DNA of 64,000 bases from an uncultured Acidobacteriia bacterium (GCA_903907865.1 CAIVPR010000078.1:248001-312000), one strand, 5' to 3'. Shown: positions 45,034 through 54,114, numbered from the stretch's first letter. The notes: generated from the letters alone by a model not told the origin. Numbers and translations are program-made.

Positions 45034-45039
45034 GGCGGA

Positions 45040-45711
45040 CTAGACGGCTTCCGAGGTGGGCCAGATCTTGCGCTGCGGGGAGGCGTCGTCGATACCGGGC
45101 AGCGAGCGGCCGGGCAGGATGAAGTGTTCGTCGCAGCGGGGCTCGTAGGTCTCGTCGCCGCCGACCAGGATCTGGGGGCTGTTGTAGTGCGCGGGCTCGC
45201 CGTTTATGATGCGCTGGGGGTAGAGGGCGCGGTCGCCGCACTTGGTGCAATAGGATGTCATCCACATGCAGCGGTCCTCGGCCAACATGGCGAGGTCGGG
45301 GGTGGAGCCGAAGGGCTCGCCGCGGAAGTCGAAGGCGAGGCCGGAGGCGAGGATGTCGTAGCCTTGGTCGAGAAGTTGGCGGACCAGTTGGAAGAGGCCG
45401 GAGTTTCGGGGGAAGAACTGGACCTCGTCGAAGGCCACGACCTCGAAGCGACAACCGGCGGCGGATTCCTTGGCGCGGAGGATGGACCAGAGGTCGCGGG
45501 GGTCGTTGGCTGAGATCTCCTCGGCCACGTCCTCGTCGCCCTTGCGGCTCTTGATGCAGCCTTGGCCGGAGCGGGTGTCGGTGCGCGGCTTGAAGACGGC
45601 GATTTTCTTGTGCCCGTAGCGGCGCAGGGTGTCGATTTCGGTGAGCAGGTGCCGGGTCTTGCCCGACGCCATGTTCCCGATGAAGAGCCGCAAAAACCGT
45701 CCTCGTGCCAA
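45040..45711 (-). CDS. tdk: Thymidine kinase (type II)
   Basis: 223 residues from TTG 45711, chosen because GGAGG lies 8 nt before it and the family N-terminus (LRLFIGNMASGKT) begins shortly after. The P-loop is IGNMASGKT, the DE box is VVAFDEVQFF, and zinc ligands are in YCTKCGDRALY and YEPRCDEHF. It phosphorylates thymidine in the salvage pathway. An open frame continues upstream to 46674, but it is antisense to proC. Confidence 0.9.
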   Translation of the reverse strand: MARGRFLRLFIGNMASGKTRHLLTEIDTLRRYGHKKIAVFKPRTDTRSGQGCIKSRKGDEDVAEEISANDPRDLWSILRAKESAAGCRFEVVAFDEVQFFPRNSGLFQLVRQLLDQGYDILASGLAFDFRGEPFGSTPDLAMLAEDRCMWMTSYCTKCGDRALYPQRIINGEPAHYNSPQILVGGDETYEPRCDEHFILPGRSLPGIDDASPQRKIWPTSEAV

Positions 45712-45795
45712 CTGAATGCCTCCCGGAGCCAACTGGATTCCTTGGATGAGTGTAACGCGTGCGTTAATAGCATTCAGGTGGCGACGAATAACGAC

Positions 45796-46626
45796 ATGGC
45801 GGAATCGACGATATTGGCGGCTGGACGGGCGTTCGGCGTGGTGGGCGCAGGGGTGATGGGGACGGCGGTCGCGAAGGGGTTGTTGGATTCCGGCCTCGTG
45901 GCGGCGGACCGGGTGTGGGCGACGGCGCGGACCCAGGCAACTTGCGACAAGGTCGCGGCGCGGCTCGGGGTGGCGGCGACTTTGGACTACCGGGGTCTGG
46001 TGGGCACGTCGGGGGTGATTCTGGTGGGTGTGAAGCCGTGGCAGATTGCGGGGCTGGCTGCGGCGTTGGCGGAGGCCGGGGTGCCGGAGGATGCGTTGCT
46101 GGTTTCCATGGTGGGCGGAGTGTCGGTGGAGCGGCTGGAATCGTTGTTGCCGGGGATCTGGGTGCGAGCGGTGCCGAACACGCCGTGTGTCGTGGGCGCA
46201 GGGATGACGGCGATCTGCGCTGGCACCCGGGCGACGGCGGTGCATATGGAGGTCGCGCGACGGATCTTCGAGGCGGTTGGGAAGTGCGAGGTGGTGGATG
46301 AGGGATATGTCAACGCAATCACGGCGCTGAGCGGGTCGGGGCCGGCGTACATGTACTTGGTCATTGAGGCGCTGGTGGACGGGGCGGTGAAGGTCGGGCT
46401 GCGGCGGGATTTGGCGACTAGGCTTGTGTCGCAGACGATGCTGGGCGCGGCCAGGATGGTACAGGAGACCGGGCGGCATCCGGCGGCGTTGAAGGATGAT
46501 GTGACGACGCCGGGCGGCTGCACGATCGAGGGGCTGTTGACGATGGAGGATGGAGGGGTGCGGGCGGCGTTGGCTCGGGGGGTGCAGGAGGCGACGCGGG
46601 TGGTGGAGTCGATGGGGGGGAAGTAG
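45796..46626 (+). CDS. proC: Pyrroline-5-carboxylate reductase
   Basis: 276 residues from ATG 45796. Rossmann motif GVVGAGVMGTAVAKGL, VKPWQ and RAVPNTPCVVGAGMT, and the C-terminal signature ITALSGSGPAYMYLVIEALV with TTPGGCTIEGL. It completes proline synthesis from glutamate. Divergent from the thymidine kinase gene with about 85 nt between starts. Confidence 0.95.
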   Translation: MAESTILAAGRAFGVVGAGVMGTAVAKGLLDSGLVAADRVWATARTQATCDKVAARLGVAATLDYRGLVGTSGVILVGVKPWQIAGLAAALAEAGVPEDALLVSMVGGVSVERLESLLPGIWVRAVPNTPCVVGAGMTAICAGTRATAVHMEVARRIFEAVGKCEVVDEGYVNAITALSGSGPAYMYLVIEALVDGAVKVGLRRDLATRLVSQTMLGAARMVQETGRHPAALKDDVTTPGGCTIEGLLTMEDGGVRAALARGVQEATRVVESMGGK

Positions 46627-46636
46627 GAGAAGGACA

Positions 46637-46658
46637 CTCCGTTGCGGTCGCGGCTCGG
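46637..46658. repeat. Dispersed GC-rich repeat, copy 2
   Basis: CTCCGTTGCGGTCGCGGCTC followed by GG, 10 nt after proC. Same family as 43397-43419 and 54242-54264. Confidence 0.6.
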
Positions 46659-46694
46659 TCGCGTGGCGATGCAACCGAGCCGGTTCCGCAGGTG

Positions 46695-47327
46695 TTACGA
46701 ACGGCGGACGCGACGACGGACCGCGAGGGCTGCGGCCGGGATCAGGAACAGGACGGCGGACGCCGGCTCGGGGGCGCTGGTCGGGCTGTTGGACAGGTTC
46801 AGAATCAGACTACCCCCACGGGTTGTATATCCACTTGCCGCAGCGGAGGAAGCGTAGACGCTGCCGTTGAAGGTGATGGCTGCGTCGGAGGTTGTCGCGG
46901 GGGTATTGCTGCCGTCCCAAATGGCGTTGTCGCCGGAACCGCCGATCAACACCGCGTAAGTGTCGCCCACAGACAAGGAGAAGGTGTTCCCGTTGAAGAG
47001 GTCGTACGTTTCCACGGGAAAGGCTCCGTTGAAAGAAACGGTTCCGGAGATCACCTGGGTGGACGTCGAGGTGTCGTAGAGATAGGTGGCAAAGGTCAGC
47101 GGGCTTTGGTAGTTGCCTTCGAGCATCGCCGTCGCCGAGACGTTCGAGAACGCCGCGTTGGCTGTGAAGATGTCGCCGTAGAAGGCGTGCGCGCCGTTAC
47201 CCGTGTAGTTGCCGCTGCCGCCGTCGTGCGCGCCGTAAGCGATGTCGAGCAGGGTACCTGCCCAAAGGGATGCCGGGACCGTTGCCGCGGCGAGAACTGC
47301 GAGACGAAGGAGTCTCCGATAGATCAT
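46695..47327 (-). CDS. PEP-CTERM sorted exported protein
   Basis: 210 residues. A signal peptide (LAVLAAATVPASLWAG), a Gly/Ser/Thr-rich beta body, and a C-terminal PEP-CTERM tail: APEPASAVLFLIPAAALAVR followed by an Arg cluster. Such proteins are processed by exosortase and delivered to the surface. No exosortase gene is in the window. AAGGAG stands 15 nt before the ATG. Confidence 0.85.
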   Translation of the reverse strand: MIYRRLLRLAVLAAATVPASLWAGTLLDIAYGAHDGGSGNYTGNGAHAFYGDIFTANAAFSNVSATAMLEGNYQSPLTFATYLYDTSTSTQVISGTVSFNGAFPVETYDLFNGNTFSLSVGDTYAVLIGGSGDNAIWDGSNTPATTSDAAITFNGSVYASSAAASGYTTRGGSLILNLSNSPTSAPEPASAVLFLIPAAALAVRRRVRRS

Positions 47328-47477
47328 GCTTGTAGTACTCTCCTTATGGGATTATACATAGGAGCACGGCCCAAGAAAAGCCAAAACCGGGCCTCAAAAA
47401 AATGTTTTTCGGGTGATCAAATCGGCGTCCGGATTGCGCCTTGATTTTCGGGTCGGTGTGTCTCGGAGCGCTCTTTG

Positions 47478-48872
47478 TTACTCCAGCACGTCCGTAACAT
47501 ACACCAACTGACCCAGCCGTTCCACCAGCAGGGCAATCGAATCGCCGGGCTTCTTGTCCGCCAAGGCTGCACGCAACTCGTCCACCGTGCCGACGCGCCG
47601 GGTGTTCAACTCATAGATAACATCGCCTGTAGTCAAGCCTGGGTTGAGTCCCGCATACTCGGCCGGCACCGCAGCCACAACCACGCCGGACAGGCGGCGC
47701 AAGTTCGTAAGGATTGGCGTTACCTTATCATCCAGAGTTACAGCCAAAACGCCCAGTTGCCGGACGAGCGCGGTCTTGTAGTCGGCGAGGTCCTCGAGGC
47801 GGCTCGGCGTGCTGTCGCGTTCGATGATGGCGACGGTCTTGGTCATCCGCTCCTTGCCGCGTTGGACCTCCACCGCGAGCGTCCCTCCCGGGGCGTGCTC
47901 GAAGACTACGAGGGCGAAGTCGCGGGCTTCGCGCATGGGCTTGCCGTCCACCGAGAGGACCACGTCTCCGGTCTGGAGTCCGGCGGCCTCGGCCGGGCCG
48001 TGGGGTGCGATGTCGGAGAGGATCACGCCGGAATCGCGGTCGAGGCCCAGTCCGGCTCCCAGCGTTTGGGTGATGGTCTCGGGGATGACACCGATGACTC
48101 CGCGGCGGACGCGCCCGTCCTTGCGCAGCCGCTCGTACATCTCCTTGGCGAGGTTGGAGGGAATCGCGAAGCCGATCCCCTCGTTGCCGCCGGACTCCGA
48201 ATAGATCATGGTGTTGATGCCCGCGATGCGGCCGTTGATATCGAGCAACGGGCCGCCGCTGTTGCCCGGATTGATCGGGGCGTCGGTCTGCACATAGACG
48301 ACCGGGCTCTCGGCCTTGAGCTGCCGCGCCGTCGCACTCACCACGCCATGGGAGAGCGAATTCTGGAGGCCCAAGGGGCTGCCCAACGCGACCACCAACT
48401 GGCCTTGGCGCAGCTTGTCGGAATCGAGGAAGGGCAGCGTCGGCAGGTTCTCGCCGTCGATCTTGACGACCGCGATATCGACTTGCTCGTCGAGACCCAC
48501 CAGTTTGCCCGTCACCATGTGGCCGTGCGGCATCTGGCCCTGTTCGTCACTGCGCAGGATCTTGACCTCGATGCGCTTGGCATTTTGGACCACGTGGGCG
48601 TTGGTGACGATGTAGCCGGACGGATCCACAATGACGCCGGAGCCGGTCGACTGCTGTTCGGAGACAAACCCGGCAGCAGAGGCATCGGCGCGACCGAAAG
48701 GGGCCACGCGCTGCACCAGGATCTGGACGACGGCGGGGCTGGCGGATTGGGCCAACTCCTCCAAGCCGGAACTGAATTCGGCTAGCATCCGGGGCGGCGG
48801 GGGCGTCTTGATCGTTTGTGCCACGGTCGAGGCGGCAAACAGGATCAGGACCGGGGCGACCATCTTCATCAT
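47478..48872 (-). CDS. HtrA/DegP-type serine protease with two PDZ domains
   Basis: 464 residues. A signal peptide (VLILFAASTVAQ) precedes a trypsin-like domain with the triad His in IVTNAHVVQ (near 91), Asp in QVDIAVVK (near 130) and Ser in NPGNSGGPLL (near 203). Two PDZ domains follow (about 265-360, 375-460). Periplasmic protein quality control is the usual role. The first PDZ starts with RRGVIGVIPETITQ. Confidence 0.92.
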   Translation of the reverse strand: MMKMVAPVLILFAASTVAQTIKTPPPPRMLAEFSSGLEELAQSASPAVVQILVQRVAPFGRADASAAGFVSEQQSTGSGVIVDPSGYIVTNAHVVQNAKRIEVKILRSDEQGQMPHGHMVTGKLVGLDEQVDIAVVKIDGENLPTLPFLDSDKLRQGQLVVALGSPLGLQNSLSHGVVSATARQLKAESPVVYVQTDAPINPGNSGGPLLDINGRIAGINTMIYSESGGNEGIGFAIPSNLAKEMYERLRKDGRVRRGVIGVIPETITQTLGAGLGLDRDSGVILSDIAPHGPAEAAGLQTGDVVLSVDGKPMREARDFALVVFEHAPGGTLAVEVQRGKERMTKTVAIIERDSTPSRLEDLADYKTALVRQLGVLAVTLDDKVTPILTNLRRLSGVVVAAVPAEYAGLNPGLTTGDVIYELNTRRVGTVDELRAALADKKPGDSIALLVERLGQLVYVTDVLE

Positions 48873-48991
48873 GCCTCTTGGATGCGGCGCAGGCGGGATT
48901 GGTATTCAACCCTTACACCCTGTTACCTGTGCTGGATTCGCGGCCGTGGGTTGCGGACGAGGCGTGTTTGGGTATAGTATCTGACGAAGCC

Positions 48992-49267
48992 ATGACCCCC
49001 AGCTATGCCGCGGGACCCGACATACCGCTTTTGGACCGCACCATCGGTCAACAATTACAGGAAGTCGCCGCGCGAATACCCGACGGTCTGGCATTGGTTT
49101 CCCGGCACCAAGGGATCCGCCTGAGCTGGCGGGAGCTGCTGGATGCGGCGGATCGCGTCGCGGGTGGCATGGCGGCTCTGGGATTGCTGCCCCAGGACCG
49201 GGTCGGCGTCTGGGCGACCAACTGTGCGGAGTGGATCGTGCTCGTCAACGTGAATCCGGCCTGCTGG
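48992..49267 (+). pseudogene. 5' fragment of a disrupted acyl-CoA synthetase
   Basis: From ATG 48992, MTPSYAAGPDIPLLDRTIGQ and SWRELLDAADRVAGGMAALG followed by DRVGVWATNCAEWIVL match the N-terminus of medium/long-chain AMP-forming CoA ligases. Directly after IVL the sequence reads VNVNPAC, which in complete enzymes comes about 12 residues later, so a small internal deletion is present. The matching sequence ends near 49267 and unrelated DNA begins. The C-terminal end of the same gene is at about 53860-54114. Confidence 0.8.
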
Positions 49268-49281
49268 TCGGCAAATATGGA

Positions 49282-50538
49282 TCAGCGGATTGACCCGATC
49301 GTTTGCGTTTGCGTTCTAAACCCGAGCAAGCGCCAGCCGATGAAACCGACCATCGGGAACGCTGCCACTAGTTGAAACGCACTGGAGTATTGGTGTTGAT
49401 CAAAATATCTCCCAATTAAGGGCATGACCAACGCCACTACACCACTCCAACTCGCGGCCCCTACGCCGGCAACCAATCCAGGGCGACCCGGGAACATTAG
49501 GGTGCCATAGCGTAGTGCTACGATCACCAAGCCTCCAGTGGTGATCATTGGAAGAGTAATCATCAGGAGAGCCCAACTCAAGGATGGAGCTCTCGAAGTG
49601 AATGCGAGAGGTAAGCCGAGCAGCAAAAAGCTGAGAGCTACAAGTTGAATCCAAATGCTCGAAATACCATGAACGGTCTTTAAGCGGCGATCAAATAATT
49701 GACCCGCCACAACATACCCGACCTCCCACCCAAGCGGAGGCAACCAAACTAGCTTCCCAATGAGCGCCTGAGACAGGCCTAGAGCTTTGGACAAATACAA
49801 CGGCGCTGCGTAGGTGCCGAAAGCGAGCGGCAGAGCGCCAAATGCATAGAGCGACACGAAGGCCAAGATTCGAGAATCGAAAACTTGAGAAGGACGCCTT
49901 TCCCCGCCCTCATCAGCGATCCTTCGGGCCCTGCCCGCACCGAGATGACGAGCGACTATTGACCACCATAGGAGCCACGCCACCCCAATCACACCAGTGC
50001 AGATGAACGCTGCTCGCCATCCGAATCTCAACGCTATCGGCGTGACGATCAACGGTGTGATGATGGCGCCAGCCGAAGCACCTGCATAGGCTATCGAAAT
50101 CCCCGTTCCGCGCGATTCCTCCGGGAGTGTCTCGTGTACGGTCCGTAGGCCGCCCGGGAAGGTGGCCCCTTCACCAAAGCCGAGCACGATTCTTGCGACC
50201 GCGAAGCCGAGAAAGGTTGTTACACTCGCATGAGAAGCGGAGGCGATTGTCCAAAGCAGAACAGCCACGGTCACTGAGGCCCTGAGACCGAAGTGATCAA
50301 TTAGATAGCCCCAGAACAAGTTACCGACCATGTATGCGACCGAGAAGGCCGAGACAATCCAGCCATACTGTTCAGATGACAGGTGAGTGTCCCTGAGAAT
50401 GGTGGGAGCGAGAATCGCCAGTGTAGTCCTGTCCAAGTAACTGATCAGAGACATGGCGCCCATGGCGACGACGGGCAACCAAGATATCCTCGAAAGCATT
50501 GGCTGCTTAGCTGATGCAAATTGCGATTCTGCGTTCAT
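49282..50538 (-). CDS. MFS transporter (ACS/hexuronate-like)
   Basis: 418 residues from ATG 50538 (an upstream start at 50595 is possible). Twelve hydrophobic segments, with the loop motif GYLIDHFGLRASVTVAV, RIVLGFGEGATFPGG and EESRGTGISIAYAG typical of anion:cation symporters for hexuronates or other organic acids. It lies antisense between the two halves of the acyl-CoA synthetase pseudogene. Base composition is lower in GC than the neighbours, suggesting recent transfer. Confidence 0.88.
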   Translation of the reverse strand: MNAESQFASAKQPMLSRISWLPVVAMGAMSLISYLDRTTLAILAPTILRDTHLSSEQYGWIVSAFSVAYMVGNLFWGYLIDHFGLRASVTVAVLLWTIASASHASVTTFLGFAVARIVLGFGEGATFPGGLRTVHETLPEESRGTGISIAYAGASAGAIITPLIVTPIALRFGWRAAFICTGVIGVAWLLWWSIVARHLGAGRARRIADEGGERRPSQVFDSRILAFVSLYAFGALPLAFGTYAAPLYLSKALGLSQALIGKLVWLPPLGWEVGYVVAGQLFDRRLKTVHGISSIWIQLVALSFLLLGLPLAFTSRAPSLSWALLMITLPMITTGGLVIVALRYGTLMFPGRPGLVAGVGAASWSGVVALVMPLIGRYFDQHQYSSAFQLVAAFPMVGFIGWRLLGFRTQTQTIGSIR

Positions 50539-50612
50539 GAGTGGTTTCCAGCCTTTTGCGACCGGGACGAAAGAAACGACAGCATGGTGCTCCATGCAAA
50601 GCGATGGCGTTT

Positions 50613-51491
50613 TTAGGGTAAAGGTGCGAAGGTACGATCCGCCTGATCGACGGACGTGCCCTCAAGACAGCAATCCAACTTCTCCCATAGATCTCTAGCA
50701 TCTTCAATCGGCAGCTGGACGAACACGAACAACCGCTGCTCACGATCAACGACCGCGTTCTTTGCGTCCAAAGGTTCAACGGGCACTTCGTACCAGATGT
50801 CCAGCGGTCGCCGAAAGTTCCTCCTAGCACTACTTCCGTAGACGACAACAAAGGGGCTCGCGAATGAGCGATCCAAACCCAGTGTGTCATTTTGGGAAGG
50901 GATTCGTACCTCCCGGATTCGGGAGCCGATGCTTGGATCTAACAGTTCGTCGCTCTGTCGGAACCGTCCAAAAGTCTCTGCGGCCCGAGACTCTTGCGGA
51001 AATACGTAGTAAATCTTCAGGTCTGTGTTTCCCGCCAGAACGCTCACCAGTTGCCGTCGAGTCTGGTCCGACCGGCTTGCATGGAAGCCGAGCAGTCCCT
51101 TAAACACGAAGCAGCTCTTTGCATGCTGGAGGCAAAAGAAAAAGTGGTCGATCGTCCTCAGGGCGGCGTAGGCCCCGCCGAATCCCACCGGTTGATCGGG
51201 TTCTCCGCCCTTGCCCGCCGCAATTTCCGGCAACGGAACATCGAGGCCAAACCGCTTCCGAAGCTGCTTCAACAACGTCGGGCGCGGCGAATACTCACCG
51301 TTTACCCATCTACGTACGGTTATTGGCTGGACTCCGAGATCGTGGGCCAGTTCGCCCACTAGATCTGTGGCCTGCTTGTTCCCGAGGTGTGGCAACAGCT
51401 TTGCCCAGAGAGCTTTCCGCCGGTCCTTCGACTCGCTATCGGACGCGTCGGCACAATCCTCCAGTTCCTGCAACAACTCGTGAACGCTCAC
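50613..51491 (-). CDS. HTH-domain protein, putative regulator of the island cassette
   Basis: About 292 residues from GTG 51491, supported by GAGG 8 nt upstream; a GTG/ATG start near 51542 is an alternative. An XRE-like HTH lies in GELAHDLGVQPITVRRWVNG (near residue 55). The C-terminal 200 residues form an unknown alpha/beta domain (HFFFCLQHAKSCFVFKGLLG, LKIYYVFPQESRAAE). It is divergent from the 191-residue/DUF4407 pair across a palindrome, so it is a good candidate for its regulator. Confidence 0.7.
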   Translation of the reverse strand: MSVHELLQELEDCADASDSESKDRRKALWAKLLPHLGNKQATDLVGELAHDLGVQPITVRRWVNGEYSPRPTLLKQLRKRFGLDVPLPEIAAGKGGEPDQPVGFGGAYAALRTIDHFFFCLQHAKSCFVFKGLLGFHASRSDQTRRQLVSVLAGNTDLKIYYVFPQESRAAETFGRFRQSDELLDPSIGSRIREVRIPSQNDTLGLDRSFASPFVVVYGSSARRNFRRPLDIWYEVPVEPLDAKNAVVDREQRLFVFVQLPIEDARDLWEKLDCCLEGTSVDQADRTFAPLP

Positions 51492-51552
51492 AGGTTCGGC
51501 CTCAAGCGACAGTGTAGCACGCGATTCGCGGGACCACCGCAAAACTTTTCTA

Positions 51553-51578
51553 TCAACTGTTTTGTATGACAGTTGACA
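51553..51578 (+). promoter_or_regulatory. Operator-like inverted repeat overlapping a -35 box
   Basis: TCAACTGT (51553-51560) and ACAGTTGA (51569-51576) are perfectly complementary with an 8-nt spacer, and the right arm overlaps TTGACA (51573-51578), a consensus -35. A plausible -10, TAGACT (51597-51602), follows at 18 nt. The layout fits repression of the plus-strand cassette, and possibly autoregulation of the divergent HTH gene. Confidence 0.6.
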
Positions 51579-51632
51579 GCGATGTAGTCACTTGTGTAGA
51601 CTCACTGGTGTGGTTTTGGAAAGGAGACGCGG

Positions 51633-52208
51633 ATGACAAGGACACAGATGGTACCGGCGGGCGACAACCCGACCAAGGAACTGATTGAGATCTCACAAGG
51701 GATGAAGAACTTCATCTCCAACGAAGACGACGCTGTTCTGGAGATGACGGTTGAGCGCATGAATCGCAACCCGACGCTCTTGGGGCGTTTGTTCCCGGAT
51801 GCGTTCGACCGTGAACAGAAGAGGGTCACTCTGGATCGTGTGCGTTCGGCCTACGCCGCGAAAAAGGGGTTTCTTGATGCGTACGTCAACATCCAGATGG
51901 ACCTCGCGCGCAGGCGCGGCGATGCGCTGATCGCAGCTGTCGGCATGGACCTGCGGGCAAAACTCGCTGTATTCGCGACGGAGAAGATCGATGGCCTTAC
52001 CCAGACGTTGATCGCCAGCAAGGATGCCTACCTCGCGCGCAGTGCCACTCACATGCGCAGTCTGGAGCAGTACACGGACATTCCGGAACTCCACGATGGT
52101 GCCAAGAAGTCCGCGTTACGAGAGTTCAAGGCCTACTGCGAATGGGTCGAAGGACTGAGCGAAGGATTCAGCGACGCTCTCAAGGCGAAGGTCGCCACCA
52201 AGGACTAA
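51633..52208 (+). CDS. Helical protein of unknown function, partner of DUF4407 gene
   Basis: 191 residues, preceded by AGGAG 7 nt upstream. Nearly all helical, with a Met-rich start and charged helices (FLDAYVNIQMDLARRRGDAL, KSALREFKAYCEWVEGLSEG). No known domain or signal peptide. It is 2 nt from the DUF4407 gene, so both come from one transcript, driven from the promoter at 51573-51602. Confidence 0.7.
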   Translation: MTRTQMVPAGDNPTKELIEISQGMKNFISNEDDAVLEMTVERMNRNPTLLGRLFPDAFDREQKRVTLDRVRSAYAAKKGFLDAYVNIQMDLARRRGDALIAAVGMDLRAKLAVFATEKIDGLTQTLIASKDAYLARSATHMRSLEQYTDIPELHDGAKKSALREFKAYCEWVEGLSEGFSDALKAKVATKD

Positions 52209-52210
52209 CG

Positions 52211-53540
52211 ATGTCTCGCATACTCCTGTGGTTGTCCGGTGTTGATCGCAAGCTGCTCGGGAAGTGCACTCGCCTCCCCGAGTCGGAGGTGCTGCGCTTC
52301 GAGGGCTACGGCGGGCTGGTACTATTCCCGCCGACCGTCGGATTCATTGCGATGGGTTACGCCGTCTACACGTTCGTTCCGAACATGCCCGCCGCCATCG
52401 CTGCCGGCACTGTGTGGGCGGCCTTTGTGCTCTGGATCGAACGCTTCCTTTCGATGACGATGCACAAATCGACTCTGCGTTCGGTTTACCATTTCTGGGC
52501 GGGCTTCGCGGTTCGGCTCCTGTTGGCCGGTGTCATCGGCTACGGGCTGTCGCATCCGATAACGCTTCTCCTGTTCCAAGGACCTATCGATCAGGAGATG
52601 GCCGACCAAGGGCGTGCGCGGATGCGGGAAGCTTATGAACAGGGCGAGAAGATCAAAACGCAGGCGCAAGAGAGCCTAAAACCAAGCGCGCGCCAGCGCG
52701 CTTGGCGAACTTCCCGTCGAACTTGACCGAAAGCAGAAGTTGAGGGAATGCAACAGTGCGCTCGTCTCGATGGAGCAGGCGAAGGGTGTGGCCCCCGGCA
52801 CGCTCGCCCGTGACAGGGATGGGAATACATGTGGCGTCGCATCCGGTGAGGAAGGCTGCAAGGCCAAATGTCAGAGCTATTTGCGGGAGCGCGAGAAACT
52901 CGATGGCGAAATCGCTGATATCAAACAAGAAATGAAGGAACGTCGGGACACGTTAGACGGGGGCGCTATCGAAAAGGCCAACGAACATGCGCAACGCTTG
53001 GTTGAGCAGATCGAACGCGAAAGGCAGCCGATAGACTACTCGGCCCGCACTCGCGCGCTGGCAGCAGTGGAATCAAAGCACCCCGAAATCAAGGCGGTGC
53101 ACATATTTCTCGCGATCTTTCTGATCCTTCTGGACACTCTCGTCGTTACCCTAAAGGCTATCACGCCCGAGGGTGAATATGAGGAAGCACGCGACACTGC
53201 TCTGGTTGAGGCCCGGGCCCTCGGACGGGCCCAGCGGGCTTCCACGACTTCGTGGGCGGCATCCAGCAATACCCTCACGCAAAGCAGGCTCAATCACGAG
53301 AACCAGAAGCGGGAGATTGAGGCACTCTTCCAGTTGGTAAACGAGGTGCTCCATGACCAGACGATCCATTTGCAGCAGTTTGAGACAAAGTTTTCGGCGT
53401 TGGAAAACAACGTCGGCAAAGTCCGCAACGACGAAGATCGCGCCGTTTTCACTGAGCGACTGTTCGAGCTCCGCCGGGTGTACGGTGACGCATGGGGCAA
53501 GGCGACGGAACGTTTCCGCGCATACATCAGGAGCCTATAA
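52211..53540 (+). pseudogene. DUF4407 membrane protein, frameshifted at a perfect hairpin
   Basis: The first part (52211-52726) encodes three TM helices (YGGLVLFPPTVGFIAMGYAV and following) and a long helical arm; the second (frame +1, about 52703-53540) contains a Cys-rich helical segment (CGVASGEEGCKAKC), a long coiled coil, a TM helix (FLAIFLILLDTLVVTL) and a further helix. Joined, it gives about 443 residues, the normal DUF4407 size. The frame changes at the inverted repeat 52682-52705 (CCAAGCGCGC/GCGCGCTTGG). Either a real one-base mutation or a base lost at a hairpin in sequencing; both halves otherwise look well kept. Confidence 0.7.
52682..52705. repeat. 24-nt perfect hairpin at the frameshift site
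   Basis: CCAAGCGCGC (52682-52691) and GCGCGCTTGG (52696-52705) pair fully with a 4-nt loop GCCA, inside the DUF4407 coding region at the point where the frame changes. Such GC-rich hairpins are common sites of replication slippage and also of sequencing error. Confidence 0.8.
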
Positions 53541-53554
53541 GTCACACTCTTGAG

Positions 53555-53725
53555 GTTGAACCTTTCGATCTCGTCCAAGGGGACGACGCGGAAGTACTTA
53601 GGAGCCCGAGATGGAGCCGCGCTTCACGAGGTTGCGGCGGATTTCGGCCTCGGCGTTGCCCCGGAAGAGCGCGCCATGGGGGAGGATACAATCCCCGTGG
53701 CCAGTGCTCTTCTTGGAACGGAGGA
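53555..53725 (-). pseudogene. hsdM (type I DNA methylase) relic
   Basis: On the minus strand one frame reads DCILPHGALFRGNAEAEIRR then NLVKRGSISGS and stop (53608-53700). This is the classic HsdM block following its NPPY motif (LPHGVLFRGNAEAEIRKNLV). Just beyond it, toward 53555, KYFRVVPLDEIERFNL matches the HsdM C-terminal end (VVPLDEIE-NDFNLN). The whole middle is deleted. It is a fossil of a type I restriction-modification locus in the island. Confidence 0.65.
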
Positions 53726-53859
53726 TGTGAGGAGGTAGGCGTAGTCACCCTGCTTTGACGGGGGGGGCCGAACGTGAAGCGGCGGAAGAAGTGGCGGGCG
53801 AGGTTGACGCCTTTGCTCCAAGACAAAGACGAGGACGATGAGGCGGCATGTCGCAACCA

Positions 53860-54114
53860 TACTACGAACGGGGGTAGGATGCATGTGGCGGGATTGCCGG
53901 ACGAAAGACTGGGCGAGAATGTGCTGGCTTGGATTCGCCTGAAGCCGGAGCCGCGGCAACGGTCGAGGAGGTCCGCGAGTTCTGCCGCGGGCAGATCGCC
54001 TACTTCAAGATTCCCGAGTCCGTTCGATTTGTGGAGTGGTTCCCGACCACACTGAGCGGCAAGATTCAGAAGTATAGGATTCGGGAACTGGAGTTGGAGA
54101 TGCGGGCGGCCTAG
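53860..54114 (+). pseudogene. 3' fragment of the disrupted acyl-CoA synthetase
   Basis: Frame 2 reads HVAGLPDERLGENVLAWIRL (from 53882), and a frame change near 53945 continues as AAATVEEVREFCRGQIAYFK and FVEWFPTTLSGKIQKYRIRE to the stop at 54114. This is the C-terminal end of an AMP-forming CoA ligase with the catalytic-lysine motif TLSGKIQK. It complements the fragment at 48992-49267. About 4.6 kb of unrelated DNA and the whole middle of the enzyme are missing between them. Confidence 0.8.

Noticed and set aside
52640-52740. Programmed ribosomal frameshift in DUF4407
   Set aside because: The shift is +1 and no slippery codon or stop-codon context typical for +1 recoding is seen; mutation or sequence error at the hairpin is simpler.
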